From: Thelephora terrestris
Lineage: Eukaryota > Basidiomycota > Agaricomycetes > Thelephorales > Thelephoraceae
Length of the DNA: 64,000 nt
Assembly (NCBI GenBank): GCA_015956445.1
Contig: WIUZ02000029.1
Coordinates: 79,614 to 143,613, forward strand
Direction of reading: 5' to 3'
The position numbers and the translations under genes are program-made. Below the pieces are notes generated by a model, which saw only the letters and a list, made by a program, of their open reading frames with translations, made no database searches and was not told where the DNA came from. Shown here piece by piece: positions 11,646-23,039 of the stretch (its first letter is position 1; every line of letters starts with the position of its first letter).

Positions 11646-13154
11646 ATGTCTGATAGCGTGCCTTTGACTCCTCGGAGTCGCCGCCGGCACGCTTTACGAC
11701 TTGGCCGCGAATCAGACGACCGCGAGGGGCAACGCCGCACACCAGTAAGTAACGGTTTCGCGTGTGTCATCAGCCCTGTATTCAGAGGTGACTCACGGAC
11801 AAGTTACAGAGTTTCGGTCTCCAAACCCCACCCCACACCACTCTTCAGACGCACCAAAATGAGCACGGTCCATCGGGGAGTTCGCAGCAGAGACGGCAGG
11901 TGTCAACAAACCGTTCTGAAGGTCAACGTCGCCGGCGGGAGAGGGAGCGACGTGAACGTGAGCAACAGGAGCAACAATTAACGGTAATTGAATTTACACA
12001 TGTGCCCATATATTATATCATGTGGACTTACAGAAAGTCAAAAGCTCACTCTGAGCCCCCCAGGTGCACCGTTACCCACTCCGCCTTCAACACAAAATTC
12101 TAGGACCAACCACCAAGTCCCACCTGGCCAGGGTCAGCAGGCATCGTCAAACCGCTCTGAAGGTCAACGCCGGCGGCGTGAGAGGGAACGACATGAACGT
12201 CAGCAACAGCAGCACCAACCAGTGGTAAGTGCATTAAACATCTTTCTGTGTGTGCATGGACTTACAGATAATTAAAAGCTTGCTCCAATGCCTCCACGCA
12301 CACCATTACCTACTCCGCTATCAACACACGGCTCCGGTACCAACCGCAGAGTCTTACCTGTTGCACGACGGCCATACCGCGAACCAACCCAGCGGCATGA
12401 CCTTGGGCGGATGGAGCACGCCTGTCCCCACTGTGGTGCCCTACATTGGCTGTTCGAAAGATCAACAGGGAGTGGAAGCAGTGATGCTCATCCGCTTTTC
12501 AGTATGTGCTGCAACTCCGGAGATATCAAGCTACCCCCCATGGCACCTCCACCCACAGGACTCCACCACCTCTTTACAGCAGCAACGCCACAAGCCGAGC
12601 GGTTCCGCCAGCACATTCGCCAATACAATGCAGCCCTCGCATTTACATCGCTTGGGGTTGAGGTGGACAATAGTGTCAACCAAGGTGGTGGAGGACCTCC
12701 GGTATTCCGCATCCACGGCGAACTCCGTCATCAGCTTGGTTCCCTCTTTCCACGTCGTGGAGACCGTCCATCGTATGCACAGTTATATATATATGACCCA
12801 CACGAAGCCCTTGATCACCGAATGCAACGAAACACCACGCTCGACCCTATTGTCATGGAGTATTTGCAAAACCTCATCCTCACGAATCACCGCTGGGCTC
12901 AAATCTTCAAGCATGCCATGGAAGTTTTTGACAGCAGTGGCTGTGAAGACGTTTCAATTCAACTCACAGCAAACAAGAACCGCGATCGACGCCGCTGGAA
13001 CCTTCCGACAGCCGATGAAGTTGCAGTTGTTATCCCTGGTTCTAAGAAAGGGAAAACCCAATGTATTCCGGCAAAGATATCAGCACCGAAAGGGGGACGA
13101 AATAATAATACAGTTGACAGACGAGCAGACGGGCCAGGGCACATGGAACGATAA
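11646..13154 (+). mobile_element. Helitron Rep/helicase N-terminal fragment with duplicated exon
   Basis: Four exons splice in frame: about 11646-11743 (MSDSVPLTPRSRRRHALRLG), about 11811-11983, about 12049-12221 and about 12279-13154. The last exon carries the start of the Helitron helicase-like N-terminal domain: CPHCGALHWLFER, FSMCCNSGDIKLPP, HIRQYNAALAFTSLGVEVD, FRIHGELRHQLGSLFP, PSYAQLYIYDP and NLPTADEVAVVIPG. It stops before any HUH replication-initiation motif or helicase domain, so it cannot be autonomous. Exons 2 and 3 both end in an Arg/Glu/Gln-rich block (NRSEGQRRRRERER) and their following introns are similar, so one exon-intron unit was tandemly duplicated. I cannot place the element's ends. 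Confidence 0.75.
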
Positions 13155-13719
13155 CTCAGAAGACTAAGATATTAAAGATGATCATATGGTGGAATCACGA
13201 GCCCAGACCACAAAGCAGAATAGATATGAAGGTGACAATAAGTGTACATGATATGTATGTAAACGGGGGGCGCTCATGAAACTATTGATGCGGTTAACAC
13301 GTCTTGTAGCAAGGAAATGAGAACAGGCGACGAGGCTTACTGAGAAAGGAAGAGAGTTAGAGTTAACAGATCCGGGGTGGGACCCGGCAGGGTGGAACCG
13401 CCGCTAGAGGTTTGGATGCATCCACTACCTTTTTCTCTCGATTACCGCGCCTGAGATGGGCGTAGGTTGATGAAAAGGTGGTGTACTTGGCTCTCGGAAT
13501 GTCTCCTCTAACGTAAATGTGGACAGCGAATGCCCGGAAGCGTCCACCGACCGTCATATCTGGTGACGCGAGCGCCGTGATGTGATACGCAGTATCCACA
13601 CGCGTGAAAGCAGTCGGGCGCTTTGTTGTTTTGTGGCCGAGCTCCCTGTGAGGTACCGAACACGACATATTGAGCACAGAGGGGCGAGACTGATTGAGAT
13701 GAAACGCCGTGTAAACTTA

Positions 13720-14158
13720 CCATAACATAATGTGCTGGAACTTGTGTCCCTGCATTTCGAGGTCAACCCCAAAGTCATCCATGATAGTGATGTAATTTCG
13801 GAGGGACCCGGGTTCGGGAAGGTGGGCAAACCAGCAACGCTTTCCACATTTCGGAAGGTCAACCCAGCCACACGACCGAGTCGAAGTGATTGTGCCAGCC
13901 ATAGGATCTAGGGTGTTTCTGGAGGCGAGGAAGGTGGCGGTTTGGGCTTGGGGTAGAAGAGGGGGCAGGATACTGGGTAAACTCGGGCCTCCTCACCTTG
14001 TTTAAGTACTTGAAAAACCATCGAGCACGCATACATTCCAAGATGACAGCACCAGCGTCGAGCCTCTGGACCACTGGTTCTCGGCGCGAGTGCACATAGA
14101 AAAGGTCTGCGGTTTGCCATGCCGGTGATAACTGGAATATTGAAACACCGGGTGACAA
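13720..14158 (-). CDS. Hypothetical protein fragment, unknown family
   Basis: Two protein-like stretches on this strand appear to be neighbouring exons. The first reads SIFQLSPAWQTADLFYVHSR, then VVQRLDAGAVILECMRARWF and FKYLNK, and ends at a good donor (AAG|GTGAGG, about 13999). The second, after an acceptor at about 13925, includes RCWFAHLPEPGSLRNYITIM and FGVDLEMQGHKFQHIMLW, and ends at GTAAGT (about 13723). Joining them needs a one-base slip inside the second exon. The start and the last exon are not clear. I do not recognise the family and assign no function. Confidence 0.4.
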
Positions 14159-14638
14159 TCTTTAAACATTACAGTGCCTGATTGGCAGTGGTGCAAGAAC
14201 GAAATAGTGTGTGATCTTCGCTGCCCTTTTGGTGCAGCTCCACTTGTTCCCGCAATGGCAGTGAGCGATACCCTTTGGGTCACCATCACTAACGCGAAAG
14301 GGTGATTGACGGCAGGGCTACACGAGGAAGAACCAAGGCCATTAAGCAGCTGATGAACGTTTGAGCGTTCGTGAACACGCGCGAACCGCTTGCAAAGCGC
14401 TAAGTGATAGGCTATGTCGTTCCGATGCTCCCGTTCTACGCTATGGATCACTGCGAGAGCAACCGTATAAAGTGGAGATATCTTCACTTTCTCATCCTGG
14501 AGCCTGGGAGTCAACAGGTGCGACTCAACAACGTCCAACTTTGCCTACGGTGTCGTCGAACTCGTTCAACAATTCGGCTTCGCTTTCGGAAACGTACCTC
14601 TCGCTTTTCATCCTCACGCGCACCGTTCCGGAGTCTCG

Positions 14639-16129
14639 ATGGAACCCCTCTCACCGCTCGACTTTTATTTCGCTGGCCCAGAAGTGGAAAGCCCAGACCG
14701 ATATCGACCAGGGGGATACCACCCTGTGCACCTTGGTGACGTCTATCACCAGAGGTACAGGGTGATCCACAAGCTTGGGTTTGGCACCTATTCCACTGTC
14801 TGGCTTGCACGCGACCTCCATTCAACTTCTCAGACGTAAGTTCATGTGGCCACGAGCCGTAATTGATTATCTTGCGACCATCTTTTGTCACAGAATCACT
14901 AACGATCCTTTCTTAGTAGGTATGTCGCCCTCAAGTTTGCCGTAGCAGAACTTACCGGCAAGAACGGGGAGATCAAGATCCATCGTCACCTTGTGTCCCA
15001 ATCTGTTACACACCCCGGATCTGGACGCATTCTCGCACTCTTGGATCATTTCAGAGTCCAAGGCGTGAATGGGGAACATGACGTGTTGGTTTCGCAGGTC
15101 GTTGGACCTCAGCTCGAGGCCATGTTCAACGATAATCCTACTGTGATCCAGCAGTCGATTAAATCTCTCATGCACCAAGTCGCACTCGGGATCTCTTTTC
15201 TCCATCATTGTGGGGTAGTTCACGCAGGTTAGTGAGTTCTCTTGTCGACTGATTACGAGGACTCAAGGTGGTAATCAAGACCTGCACAAGTGCAACATCG
15301 CGCTCGAGATCCCTACTCTCGACGGGGCGGATGAGGAGAGGGCGATGATGACCCTCGAAGTCCCACAATGCGTGCCCGTGTTCGCCCGAAACCAGCAGCA
15401 TCAGACAAATTCCCTTCCCAAATACCTGGTGATCCCTGGAAATCTGATGGACTGTGTGAAGCAAGACGACATTCACGTAAAGATCATCGACTTTGGGGAA
15501 GGTTCGTGACGATGGTCTGGAATGAATCACTGATAACTGAGTTCCCGCAGCATTCTTCAGTGCCGAAGAGCCTCGAGACTTACGCTCTCCGTTGCAAGTT
15601 CGGCCACCGGAGGCCCTCGTTAACCATCTCTCGATGCTTCCCAAGATCAAATACGACAGGCGGATAGACGTCTGGTCCATAGGATGTTTGGTGCGGCCCA
15701 TAAAGTCAACACGAGATCGTCGGACTGACATTGAGGGCAGATTTACGAACTGGCCACATCATACCCCCTGGTCGGCGGTGCATATCACTGTGACGAAGCG
15801 AAGGTCCTGCGTGAACTAACGACCCTCCTTGGGCCTCTCCCCCAGGAATGGATAGACTTGCTAGGTACGGGAAGTCACCCCTAGAAATTCATCATTTTCT
15901 GATTGAATCCACAGGAGAGTCGCATTCCCCCAGCGATCGCGACACCTCCCTCAACCAGAGGATTCAATTGGCCTCAGAGATCGGCGACACACCCGGATTG
16001 ATTGCCTTGCTTCAGAAAATCCTTGTGCTGGAACCACTGCGACGACCAGAAGTGTCGGATATTTTGGATGACTTGTGGTTCGTAGGTTCGTCAAGCCCTG
16101 CTACCCCATCAAGATCCACGTCGGAGTGA
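14639..16129 (+). CDS. SRPK-like serine/threonine protein kinase
   Basis: The protein begins MEPLSPLDFYFAGPEVESPD and has the short SRPK-type lead-in to the kinase fold (YHPVHLGDVYHQRYRVIHKL, GFGTYSTVWLA for the glycine loop, YVALKFA with the ATP-binding Lys). Later it has LGISFLHHCGVVHAG, then DLHKCNIAL as the catalytic loop (Asp and Asn kept), KIIDFGEAF as the DFG segment, QVRPPEALV as the APE region and IDVWSIGCLIYELAT. Introns lie at about 14836-14920, 15229-15270, 15500-15550, 15690-15739 and 15865-15914. It ends EVSDILDDLWFV plus a Ser/Thr-rich tail. SRPKs phosphorylate SR splicing factors; many basidiomycete paralogues of this short type have unknown targets. Confidence 0.85.
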
Positions 16130-16650
16130 GACGCAACCCCTCCACTTCTACTCATACTATCTTTCTTTGAAGTTTATCCTACTTCACAACAATAGATCTC
16201 TTTTCTGGTGATTGTTTCCGTTACTATCCTCTGTACACACATACTGCGTAGCTCTTGGCCAAATGAACATGATGCATGGGTTGAACGATTGTGAGAATGA
16301 GCGGCCGTGGGAAATCAACGCACTCGGGGTTTTTTTTTGGTGGGAGTCCCTTATCATGCCCACAGCAATCCCCGCATGTAAATTATGTTGGGTATAATTA
16401 CTTGTGAAAAACATATTTCTAAGATTTCGTGAGGGTCCTCAAATCGAGCGACCACGTCCTTTTTCAAACCGTGAAAGGAAAATACTGTATCATTAATGCT
16501 TTGTCATCATGGTCACAGTCACGTATCCAAAGATGCATAAGATATAATCAAGGTAAACATCATCACCAGCAAGCGGCATTTGTTCTACATAGACTGGATA
16601 TATGCACATCGGCAACGTTTCTAAGATTGGGACGGTGATCGACTTATCGA
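16130..16650. other. Intergenic, no gene seen
   Basis: AT-rich spacer between the convergent kinase and ABC transporter genes. No credible ORF, repeat or RNA gene was found. Confidence 0.6.
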
Positions 16651-19150
16651 TTACCGCCTGGCGTAACGAAGGAACCTGGACGCGAGGACGACCAAGATTC
16701 CGTTGAAAACTACAAACGAAATGTATGTCAGTGTATGAATATAGGAGGGGCAGAGTGAACATACTGAAGAAGACGAAAATCATCCAGACGTGTATCCACC
16801 TATTATCAAAGTTCATGTTCAAGGTCGAATAGTACTCGTCTCCGATAGCGACAGGGCAATATCGACAAAGCGCGGGTTCGCTTGCGTTATCCAGATACCC
16901 GCCGAAGTGTTGAACGAAATCGTTCGCCCAAGACGCGCATGTCTCTCCCAGAGGAGGGTTGAAGACGGCGAATTCTTCCGGCTTACAGGTGATTTTGAGG
17001 CTGCTAGGAGGTCGGACGGGGGGACGTTAGTAGGTTCCTTTCTCGCTCGAGGGGAGAGAGACAGGACGTACTGCAACTCAGTGGTGAGCATTGAGTTGGT
17101 GATCCTGACCCAAGGATCCATTTGGTACCACACTCGTAGCAACGCTGAAGGCTGGATACGGAATGATGATACCGCAAGTCACGAACAGCGGAATGGCGAT
17201 TGCGGAGTTGAAAAACATCCCGACCTACAAAACGTTCATTTCACTGATAAGCACACCTCGATACACACAGAGAGAGATCCAAGAGAAGGAGAGAAGAACG
17301 AAAACACACCTGGATCAATGGGGCCAGTGCGCCAACAAGCTGGGCGAGCGTGACACCAAAGTACTCCGTAAAAATGATCGCGAGCAATTGGAATCCCGTC
17401 CCGTTGAGCCCAGGGGATCCTCTTCGGATACACCATCAAAGCCCATTACATGTCCATGATCAGCCAACTTCCTCGAAAAACGAAGGATATTGCATGCGCT
17501 CTGGCCGTCGAGACCCGAGGTAGGTTCGTCCAGGAAGAGCAGTAACTCCGGCTTGCTAGCAAGCTCAACACCAATCGTCAACCACTTCCGAGCTTCGACT
17601 CCAAGGCTGAGGACGAGGGCGTCAGCGAGCGGTTGAAGTTCGAGGAGTTCGATGATCTCTTCCACGTCGGCATTCTTTTGGGCTTCTGGAATGTAGAAGG
17701 GTTGACGTAAATTCGCCGAGAATCGCATGGCTTACCGAACCGTTGCGGCGCCCTCGTGAACATCCATTTGTTCAGCTATATCCAGGCCCGCATTAGCCCC
17801 TGCAGGGGTAGTCACTGAGGGGAAGACTCACCATATGCAGTATTGCGTACGAACGAGACGTCGAGCGGCTTCCCACCCACGAGCATATCACCAGTGACCA
17901 TGCCAATGTTCTTCCTCCGGGCGAGAACATCAAGAGCAGTCGTCTTCCCGACGGGTACCGCACTAGGCACAGGAACAATATAGTTGGCGTTCTCCCAAGT
18001 GAAGGCCTTGCGGTCTGGTAATGTCCTTTTCTGCACCGGGGTGACGACATCGCGGTTCTTTTCTCGAGTCTCCTGTCGTTCCTTGAGTGTCTCATTAAGA
18101 GCCTTCGTTTCGTAGTCTTCCTTCCTGAAGATCGCGACGTCCGCTCGTTCGTACGATCCCTAAGTACCAGCATCAGCTCTGAAAACGCTCGTGGCGTACA
18201 CTTAACTCACGTTAAGGTATTCGATGAGAAGCACTCGAACGATTTGATAAAACAAGAACCATCCAAGGAGAACAACGAAGTCTCGTCCCCACAGTTCACG
18301 GACGTTCAACGAGTATCCAGCAGAGATGGAGGAAGCTCCGTCCACGGTTTCCGCGCCAGGGGTAGCGCTGTACAGAGTACACGCCTGGTTCAGGCCGACG
18401 ATCTCGGGGTAGTTGGTTGAACCAGGAGAGTTTCGGAGCACAACACAGTCGCACTCGCACTTCAGGGCGACACGCATGAACTCGTTCCCTATGAGAGCAC
18501 CCCATCCTGGAGAGAAACACGTTTAGCGCCCTTCTACTGTCTGCGATTTACGTACCATAGGCAAGAGGATTGACGTAGTACCACGGGGGACATCCGTAAG
18601 CCACGCGAGTATTGTCATCAGTACAAATGAAAGAACTCACGATCCAGAAAAGCCACCGTTTCATTGAGGCCAACGGCACCCAGAGTCCAACACACTGGAG
18701 AACATGCAAGAAGAAAACGACCGGGGTCCTAAAAGCCGTGTCGAAGTCGTGAAAAATGAGTCCGAACGCCCGGAAGAAGGCTTGCGTCACCAAGAAGGTC
18801 AGGTAGATAATTAGGTGGAAGGTCCAAAACCTCCAGCAGATCGGTCGAGACGTGTCATGAAGTAGATGGCCGCGTTGTAGATGAAAATACGTGTGGTGGA
18901 GAAGGGAAGATCTGCGAGAGGCTCCTCGTCCATAAATACTATAGCCAGTCTACAGTATACGCGTTAGAGTGGAGACGATCGCTGATGGTTACACTCTCCG
19001 GCTTACCTGCTTATTGAAGGTACCCCGGCCAAGCATCATGAGCCCAATTTCTCCTTGGGAATCAAAGACCATCATCAAAGGAGCAACGAAGAGAAGCCTC
19101 CAGCACATAAACACGGGGAACGGATTACCGATGCTTCGAGTAGCGTAAGC
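16651..19150 (-). pseudogene. Truncated PDR-type (ABCG) ABC transporter
   Basis: Full PDR pumps have the order NBD1-TMD1-NBD2-TMD2. Here NBD1 and the start of TMD1 are missing. What remains, in order, is late TMD1 (LMMLGRGTFNKQ, IYNAAIYFMTRLDRSAGGF, QAFFRAFGLIFHDFD, MKRWLFWI), its extracellular loop, NBD2 ([60 protein letters not shown]) and TMD2 ([19 protein letters not shown]) to the normal C-terminal end VVLASRFLRYARR at 16651. NBD2 has lost the first half of Walker A (VPSAVPVGKTT where GASGAGKTT is expected) and the H-loop segment that should follow RKLADHG. Splice sites elsewhere look normal. A complete pump cannot be made. Confidence 0.75.
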
Positions 19151-19317
19151 CAGAACCGTAACCAAGAGAGAAGCGAAACGGGCGGTGGACGTAGAATGTG
19201 GTGACGAGCGGGAGAGCGGGTTCAAAGTTGTCGGTGACGGGGCGGGAGTGTGGATGCAAGAGAATGAGGAATGAGAGGTCAATGGGCGTAAATGCTGACG
19301 AGTACGATGAATGGGAT

Positions 19318-19614
19318 GTATGTTTCTCAGCGTCGAATCGTTTGTATACTTGTGAGCCAAAAGGAGTGCTCCGAGAAAAACTCGGTGAAGTGCCCATTCC
19401 TCGGTGTCGACAGAAAGGTGGGCCCTCGCCCTCCTCAAATAAATGAGGGTGACGAGGATATCGGTGTTGCTTACTTCGGCGGTCTGTAAGATCCGCTGGA
19501 CGAACTTGCTGAAATGCTTTTCCTTGTGCGTGCGGGTGGATGAACGCCCCCTCGAAATTGCGAGAAGACCGAGAAAGTGGTCAACGGTCGCAATGGTCTC
19601 TTCGACGATCGTGG
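19318..19614 (-). pseudogene. Lone PHO80/PCL-type cyclin exon
   Basis: After an acceptor (CTTCAG, about 19615) the frame reads ATIVEETIATVDHFLGLL, then HFSKFVQRILQTAEVSNTD, ILVTLIYLRRARAHLSVDTE, EWALHRVFLGALLLAHKYTN and DSTLRNI. This is the cyclin box of Pho85-partner cyclins. The expected continuation of such cyclins (the region after NVHWA) is absent: the sequence turns into unrelated text and then, about 170 bp on, into the ABC transporter on the same strand. Only this exon survives, so the two pieces form a chimaeric locus. The exon itself is intact, which suggests a fairly recent rearrangement. Confidence 0.7.
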
Positions 19615-19646
19615 CTGAAGGAAGGACAGGAATTAGCCAATTACGC

Positions 19647-19756
19647 GTCGGGTAAAAAACCTCGACCCGCGGCGGGTCAAGGTTTTAGCCGACCGGGTGC
19701 CATCACCGAATAAAACAACCCTCGACCCGGCGCGGGTCGAGGTTTTTGCCCGCGGT
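19647..19756. repeat. Short inverted-repeat (MITE/foldback-like) element
   Basis: Two hairpins face each other. One is centred near 19673 (CCTCGACCCGCGGCGGGTC); the other, near 19732, has a perfect 10-bp stem (CCTCGACCCG / CGGGTCGAGG) around GCG. The whole outer left part is also repeated in inverted form on the right, as shown by CGGGTAAAAAACCTCGACCC against the reverse complement CGGGCAAAAACCTCGACCC, giving imperfect terminal inverted repeats of about 40 bp. It lies just upstream of the cyclin exon, inside what was probably its intron or promoter. Confidence 0.55.
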
Positions 19757-21033
19757 TTTGCATGGGCGGCGGGAGGACTTCATGTAATTCTGGATGGTGT
19801 CCGAATCCACGGTGATCTTGAACATCCGGGCGATGCAATTCGAGCACTAAAGCCATCACAGAATAGGGTGAGTTTGAACGGTGGGGAACTGAATGAAACA
19901 AGACGCGCGAAACCGGTCATCAAGGAAGGAGTGGGACGAAGGGCTTTCTTCGGCTACGCCGCCAGCAGGTTGGAAAGGACGGAAATAGGTTAGAAAGAGG
20001 GGAAATGTGGAGGGGATAATCGTTGGCGATGTTGGCGGTGACGAGCCAGAGCAAGCAAGAGTTGATACGTGCCAAGCGGTTATTACAACTACATACGGCA
20101 CTGGGAAACTCCGCACAAGATTTCGCACGTGTTCCATCTGTTCATCACACCTTAACCCTCTGGCCGTTCCCAAGGCTTGCCGGTCGAAAATGGATACTTA
20201 CCCCTGTGGTTTTCCAATTCCTCAACCTTGCCCGCAGCCAAACGCGCACCGCAGTCGCCGGGAACAAGACGGGACTACTGCCTAACGGCATTCTGGATCC
20301 CCCGTGAGCTTCGGAGATCTTCGAGATCCAGAGCCCTCGGGCAGCGAAGTTTTGGCCCTTCAGGACGAAAAAGTTTACGATCTCCCTGATCCGAAACCGT
20401 ACGCTCGAGTCTCCACATACCACTGGCTTGCCACTGGCACTCCGGTGGCCGACCAATGATCACGCGTCGTCCACGGGTTCGTCTCTATGACAGATCATCG
20501 GTCGGCCGAAATACATCGACAATCCACAGGCTTCAAGACAGTTCCTAACGCCAACGGGTAAGAGGTGGTACGTCATTCATCACCCGTTTCTTGTGTCGTA
20601 AACTAAGTTTTGAACGCTGCGCCCAGGGGGTTTACTAAAGTGTGAGGGCGCTAAACACCGTGGACGAACAAGGGCCCGACGAGGGGTGTTCTGGACGCAG
20701 TCCCAGGGGTTGAACGCCATTGCAATGACGTGGTGTGCGCGGTCATCTTGGGTTTTGGGCCGAGATCCCACAAACAAGACGGATTTGGCGCACCAGGACG
20801 ATTGTGAGGGCGGAATGTCGAGACCGCGGATAACCGGTTTCCGCGAGGGGGGTGGGTCCAGACTTATCAATCATGATTGCACGGGCACTAACCCACGCTG
20901 GACGACTGCTTACAAGCTAGGGGGGCCCAGACGCTGTCTACCCAACGTCGTCAACGTATTCCCCACTCCGTGGCCGAAGTATTTAAGGACATCTGATAGC
21001 ACGTTTGGCACCCTCACCCACCGATCCTCCAAC
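19757..21033. other. Intergenic stretch without a convincing gene
   Basis: Several open frames exist on both strands but none has recognisable composition, splice sites or motifs. The last 350 bp are the promoter region of the next gene. Confidence 0.5.
20980..20987 (+). promoter_or_regulatory. TATA-like box of the 21034 gene
   Basis: TATTTAAG lies 54 bp before the ATG of the unknown gene at 21034, at a plausible distance for a core promoter. Confidence 0.45.
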
Positions 21034-22603
21034 ATGGTTAAGAGGAACAGGACCGACGATTCTGCAGCCGTTAGTGGTCGCCAATCAAAGATTCCCAAGA
21101 CTCCGGATCGCCCTTCTGACCAGGCGTCGGCCCACGATTGCCAAACGGGAAGCCCTCTCAACCTATCGGCGCTGCCTTCAATCGTCGATGACGAGGCACC
21201 CTCCCGCGCTCTTTCGTCCCCCGCAACACTTCAACCCCCGGCGGGGGAGCTTGACGCGGCCGTTGCTGAGCTGTCACACTCGAACGCTATAAACAACAAC
21301 GAACCGCCCATTGAGCTGAACGGCGCCCAAGGGCCGCAGAGCAACTATCCCTTGGAACCCGCCTCCGACACTTCCACCGCATCCGTCGCGGAAGCTGCCC
21401 ACCCAGCCGGGGGCCATACAGGTGATGGGAGTATTGATCCGGACGCGCCCCGCGCTCCCCACAACCTGGCACCTGAGGATGTATTTGCTCGGGCTATCGG
21501 GTAAGTTTGATACTGAGGGAATTAATCGCCACCGGCTGAAACCCTTTTTAGTACCAACCCGTTCGCGTATGTTTGTCGTATGCTGGACGGTCTCATTCTA
21601 ACGGCATTGTAGGTCGAGGTTTGCTGGAGACGACACCATTTTGAGAGCTGGGATCGCTGTTTCTACGTGGATGGCCGGGGATGGAAGCTTGGACTTCACG
21701 ATCGTCCCTGTGGAGAACGTGCTTGAGTTGTACCGTCCCACCCATGCATTGTAAGTGAATGGGAATCCGTCTTCACGTGCTCACGTAGTTTGCAGGAGGC
21801 TGCTTAAGTGCGCGGGTCACCCCGACATCACGACGTTGGTAGTACCGAAAGGCGGTATCGTTAACGTTGCCCTCCGGGATCCGGCCACCTTGTCCTTAAA
21901 CCCGACCACGGGCTACTTGCGATCTCAAGAAAACAGCTCCTGGGTTGTCGCCAGTTTGAACGGGCAAGCCGCGTACTTCGCGAACTCAGGAATTCGGCAG
22001 ATATGTGTAACACCGTTTGCACACGGGTGGCATCGTTTCGTGGCCGTGCTCGCGAACGTCTTTCAACAGCGCGTTCTTTACTTTCAATCGTTCAAGGGAG
22101 GCGTAACATTTGGCACCAGTCGTTTCAAGGGCGGCCCCTCCACGAAAAGGAAAGGAAGGCAAAATATGGCGCCCATTGACGGCCCCACATTGAAGGAAGG
22201 TGATACGAGTGAGCACCACAGTTTCTTGCATCGCACAGCAACAATTTTAATACTTCCCTCGGTCCCGGTTTACGACGGGCGGGACCAATTGCGCCTGGGG
22301 AACTACTGGGAAAGACCCTACTTGGAAGACATTAAGAAGGACGCTGCGGTGATGATGTTGTTTTCCGTCAAGAAGGGCGCCCTTCCTAAAGCTGTGCAGG
22401 ACTGGGAAGACCTTCCTCGAGGACTCACAACCGCCGTCTACCTCAATATCCTGGCCATAGTGCTGCTCGCTGACCCCGTGGACCCCTTCAGCGACTATGA
22501 ATCGGGAGAACACCCGGGCGCTTTCGGGGTGGAATCTGTGGAGGAGGAGCTGCCGGAGTATGGGCAGCGCAGTCGTGTGAAAGGGGAAGACCTTTGCTTG
22601 TGA
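21034..22603 (+). CDS. Hypothetical protein, unknown family
   Basis: The start MVKRNRTDDSAAVSGRQSKI leads into about 150 disordered residues rich in Ser, Pro and Ala, with a basic N-terminus that could be a nuclear signal. An ordered part follows (DDTILRAGIAVSTWMAGDGS, SSWVVASLNGQAAYFANSG, IRQICVTPFAHGWHRFVAVL), then an acidic end. Exons are 21034-21500, 21552-21566 (15 nt), 21613-21750 and 21796-22603, all joining in frame with GT-AG borders. A TATA-like box precedes the start. No domain is recognised and no function is assigned. The gene looks intact. Confidence 0.65.
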
Positions 22604-22794
22604 TGGGTTGAGGAGGAGGAATGGGGGATCGTGTACGATATCAGAAGGAGAGATGAACATTTGCAGACTGACCGACAAAATCTTGTGTACCGGACCAAAG
22701 TATCCTTTATAAAATACGTGGAGAGTGATAATACACGTACTGCTCCCCTCAAACATTAAAATCATTGACATGCGCATCTTCGACCGCCCTCGAG

Positions 22795-22925
22795 ATTACA
22801 CGCGCTTGGGAAGGCAAAGGGGGTCGTGGGCAATGCCGCTTGTCGGCGCTACGGTTATATAATAGCGGGATTCCGTGCTAAGCCTAAGGACCGGTCATGG
22901 GCCATGCCGCTTGTCGGCGCTACCA
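22795..22925 (+). repeat. Two copies of a GC-rich motif
   Basis: The motif ATGCCGCTTGTCGGCGCTAC occurs twice, at about 22833 and about 22902, each preceded by GGTC(G/A)TGGGC. Its core CCGCTTGTCGGCG is weakly hairpin-forming. It may be the edge of a small decayed repeat. Confidence 0.5.
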
Positions 22926-23039
22926 CTCATTTTGGTTACTGTATTTAGTAATCACTCCCAAATATGGGGGTATGGGGTCTCGGAGCTTTTGAGGGTCGCG
23001 AGACACGCGTTCCTGTTTGTGCCGCTGCTCACCTCCTGC

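Noticed and set aside
12250-13167. Long alternative plus-strand frame overlapping the Helitron fragment
   Set aside because: The other frame (12288-13154) carries the Helitron domain motifs; this one has random composition.
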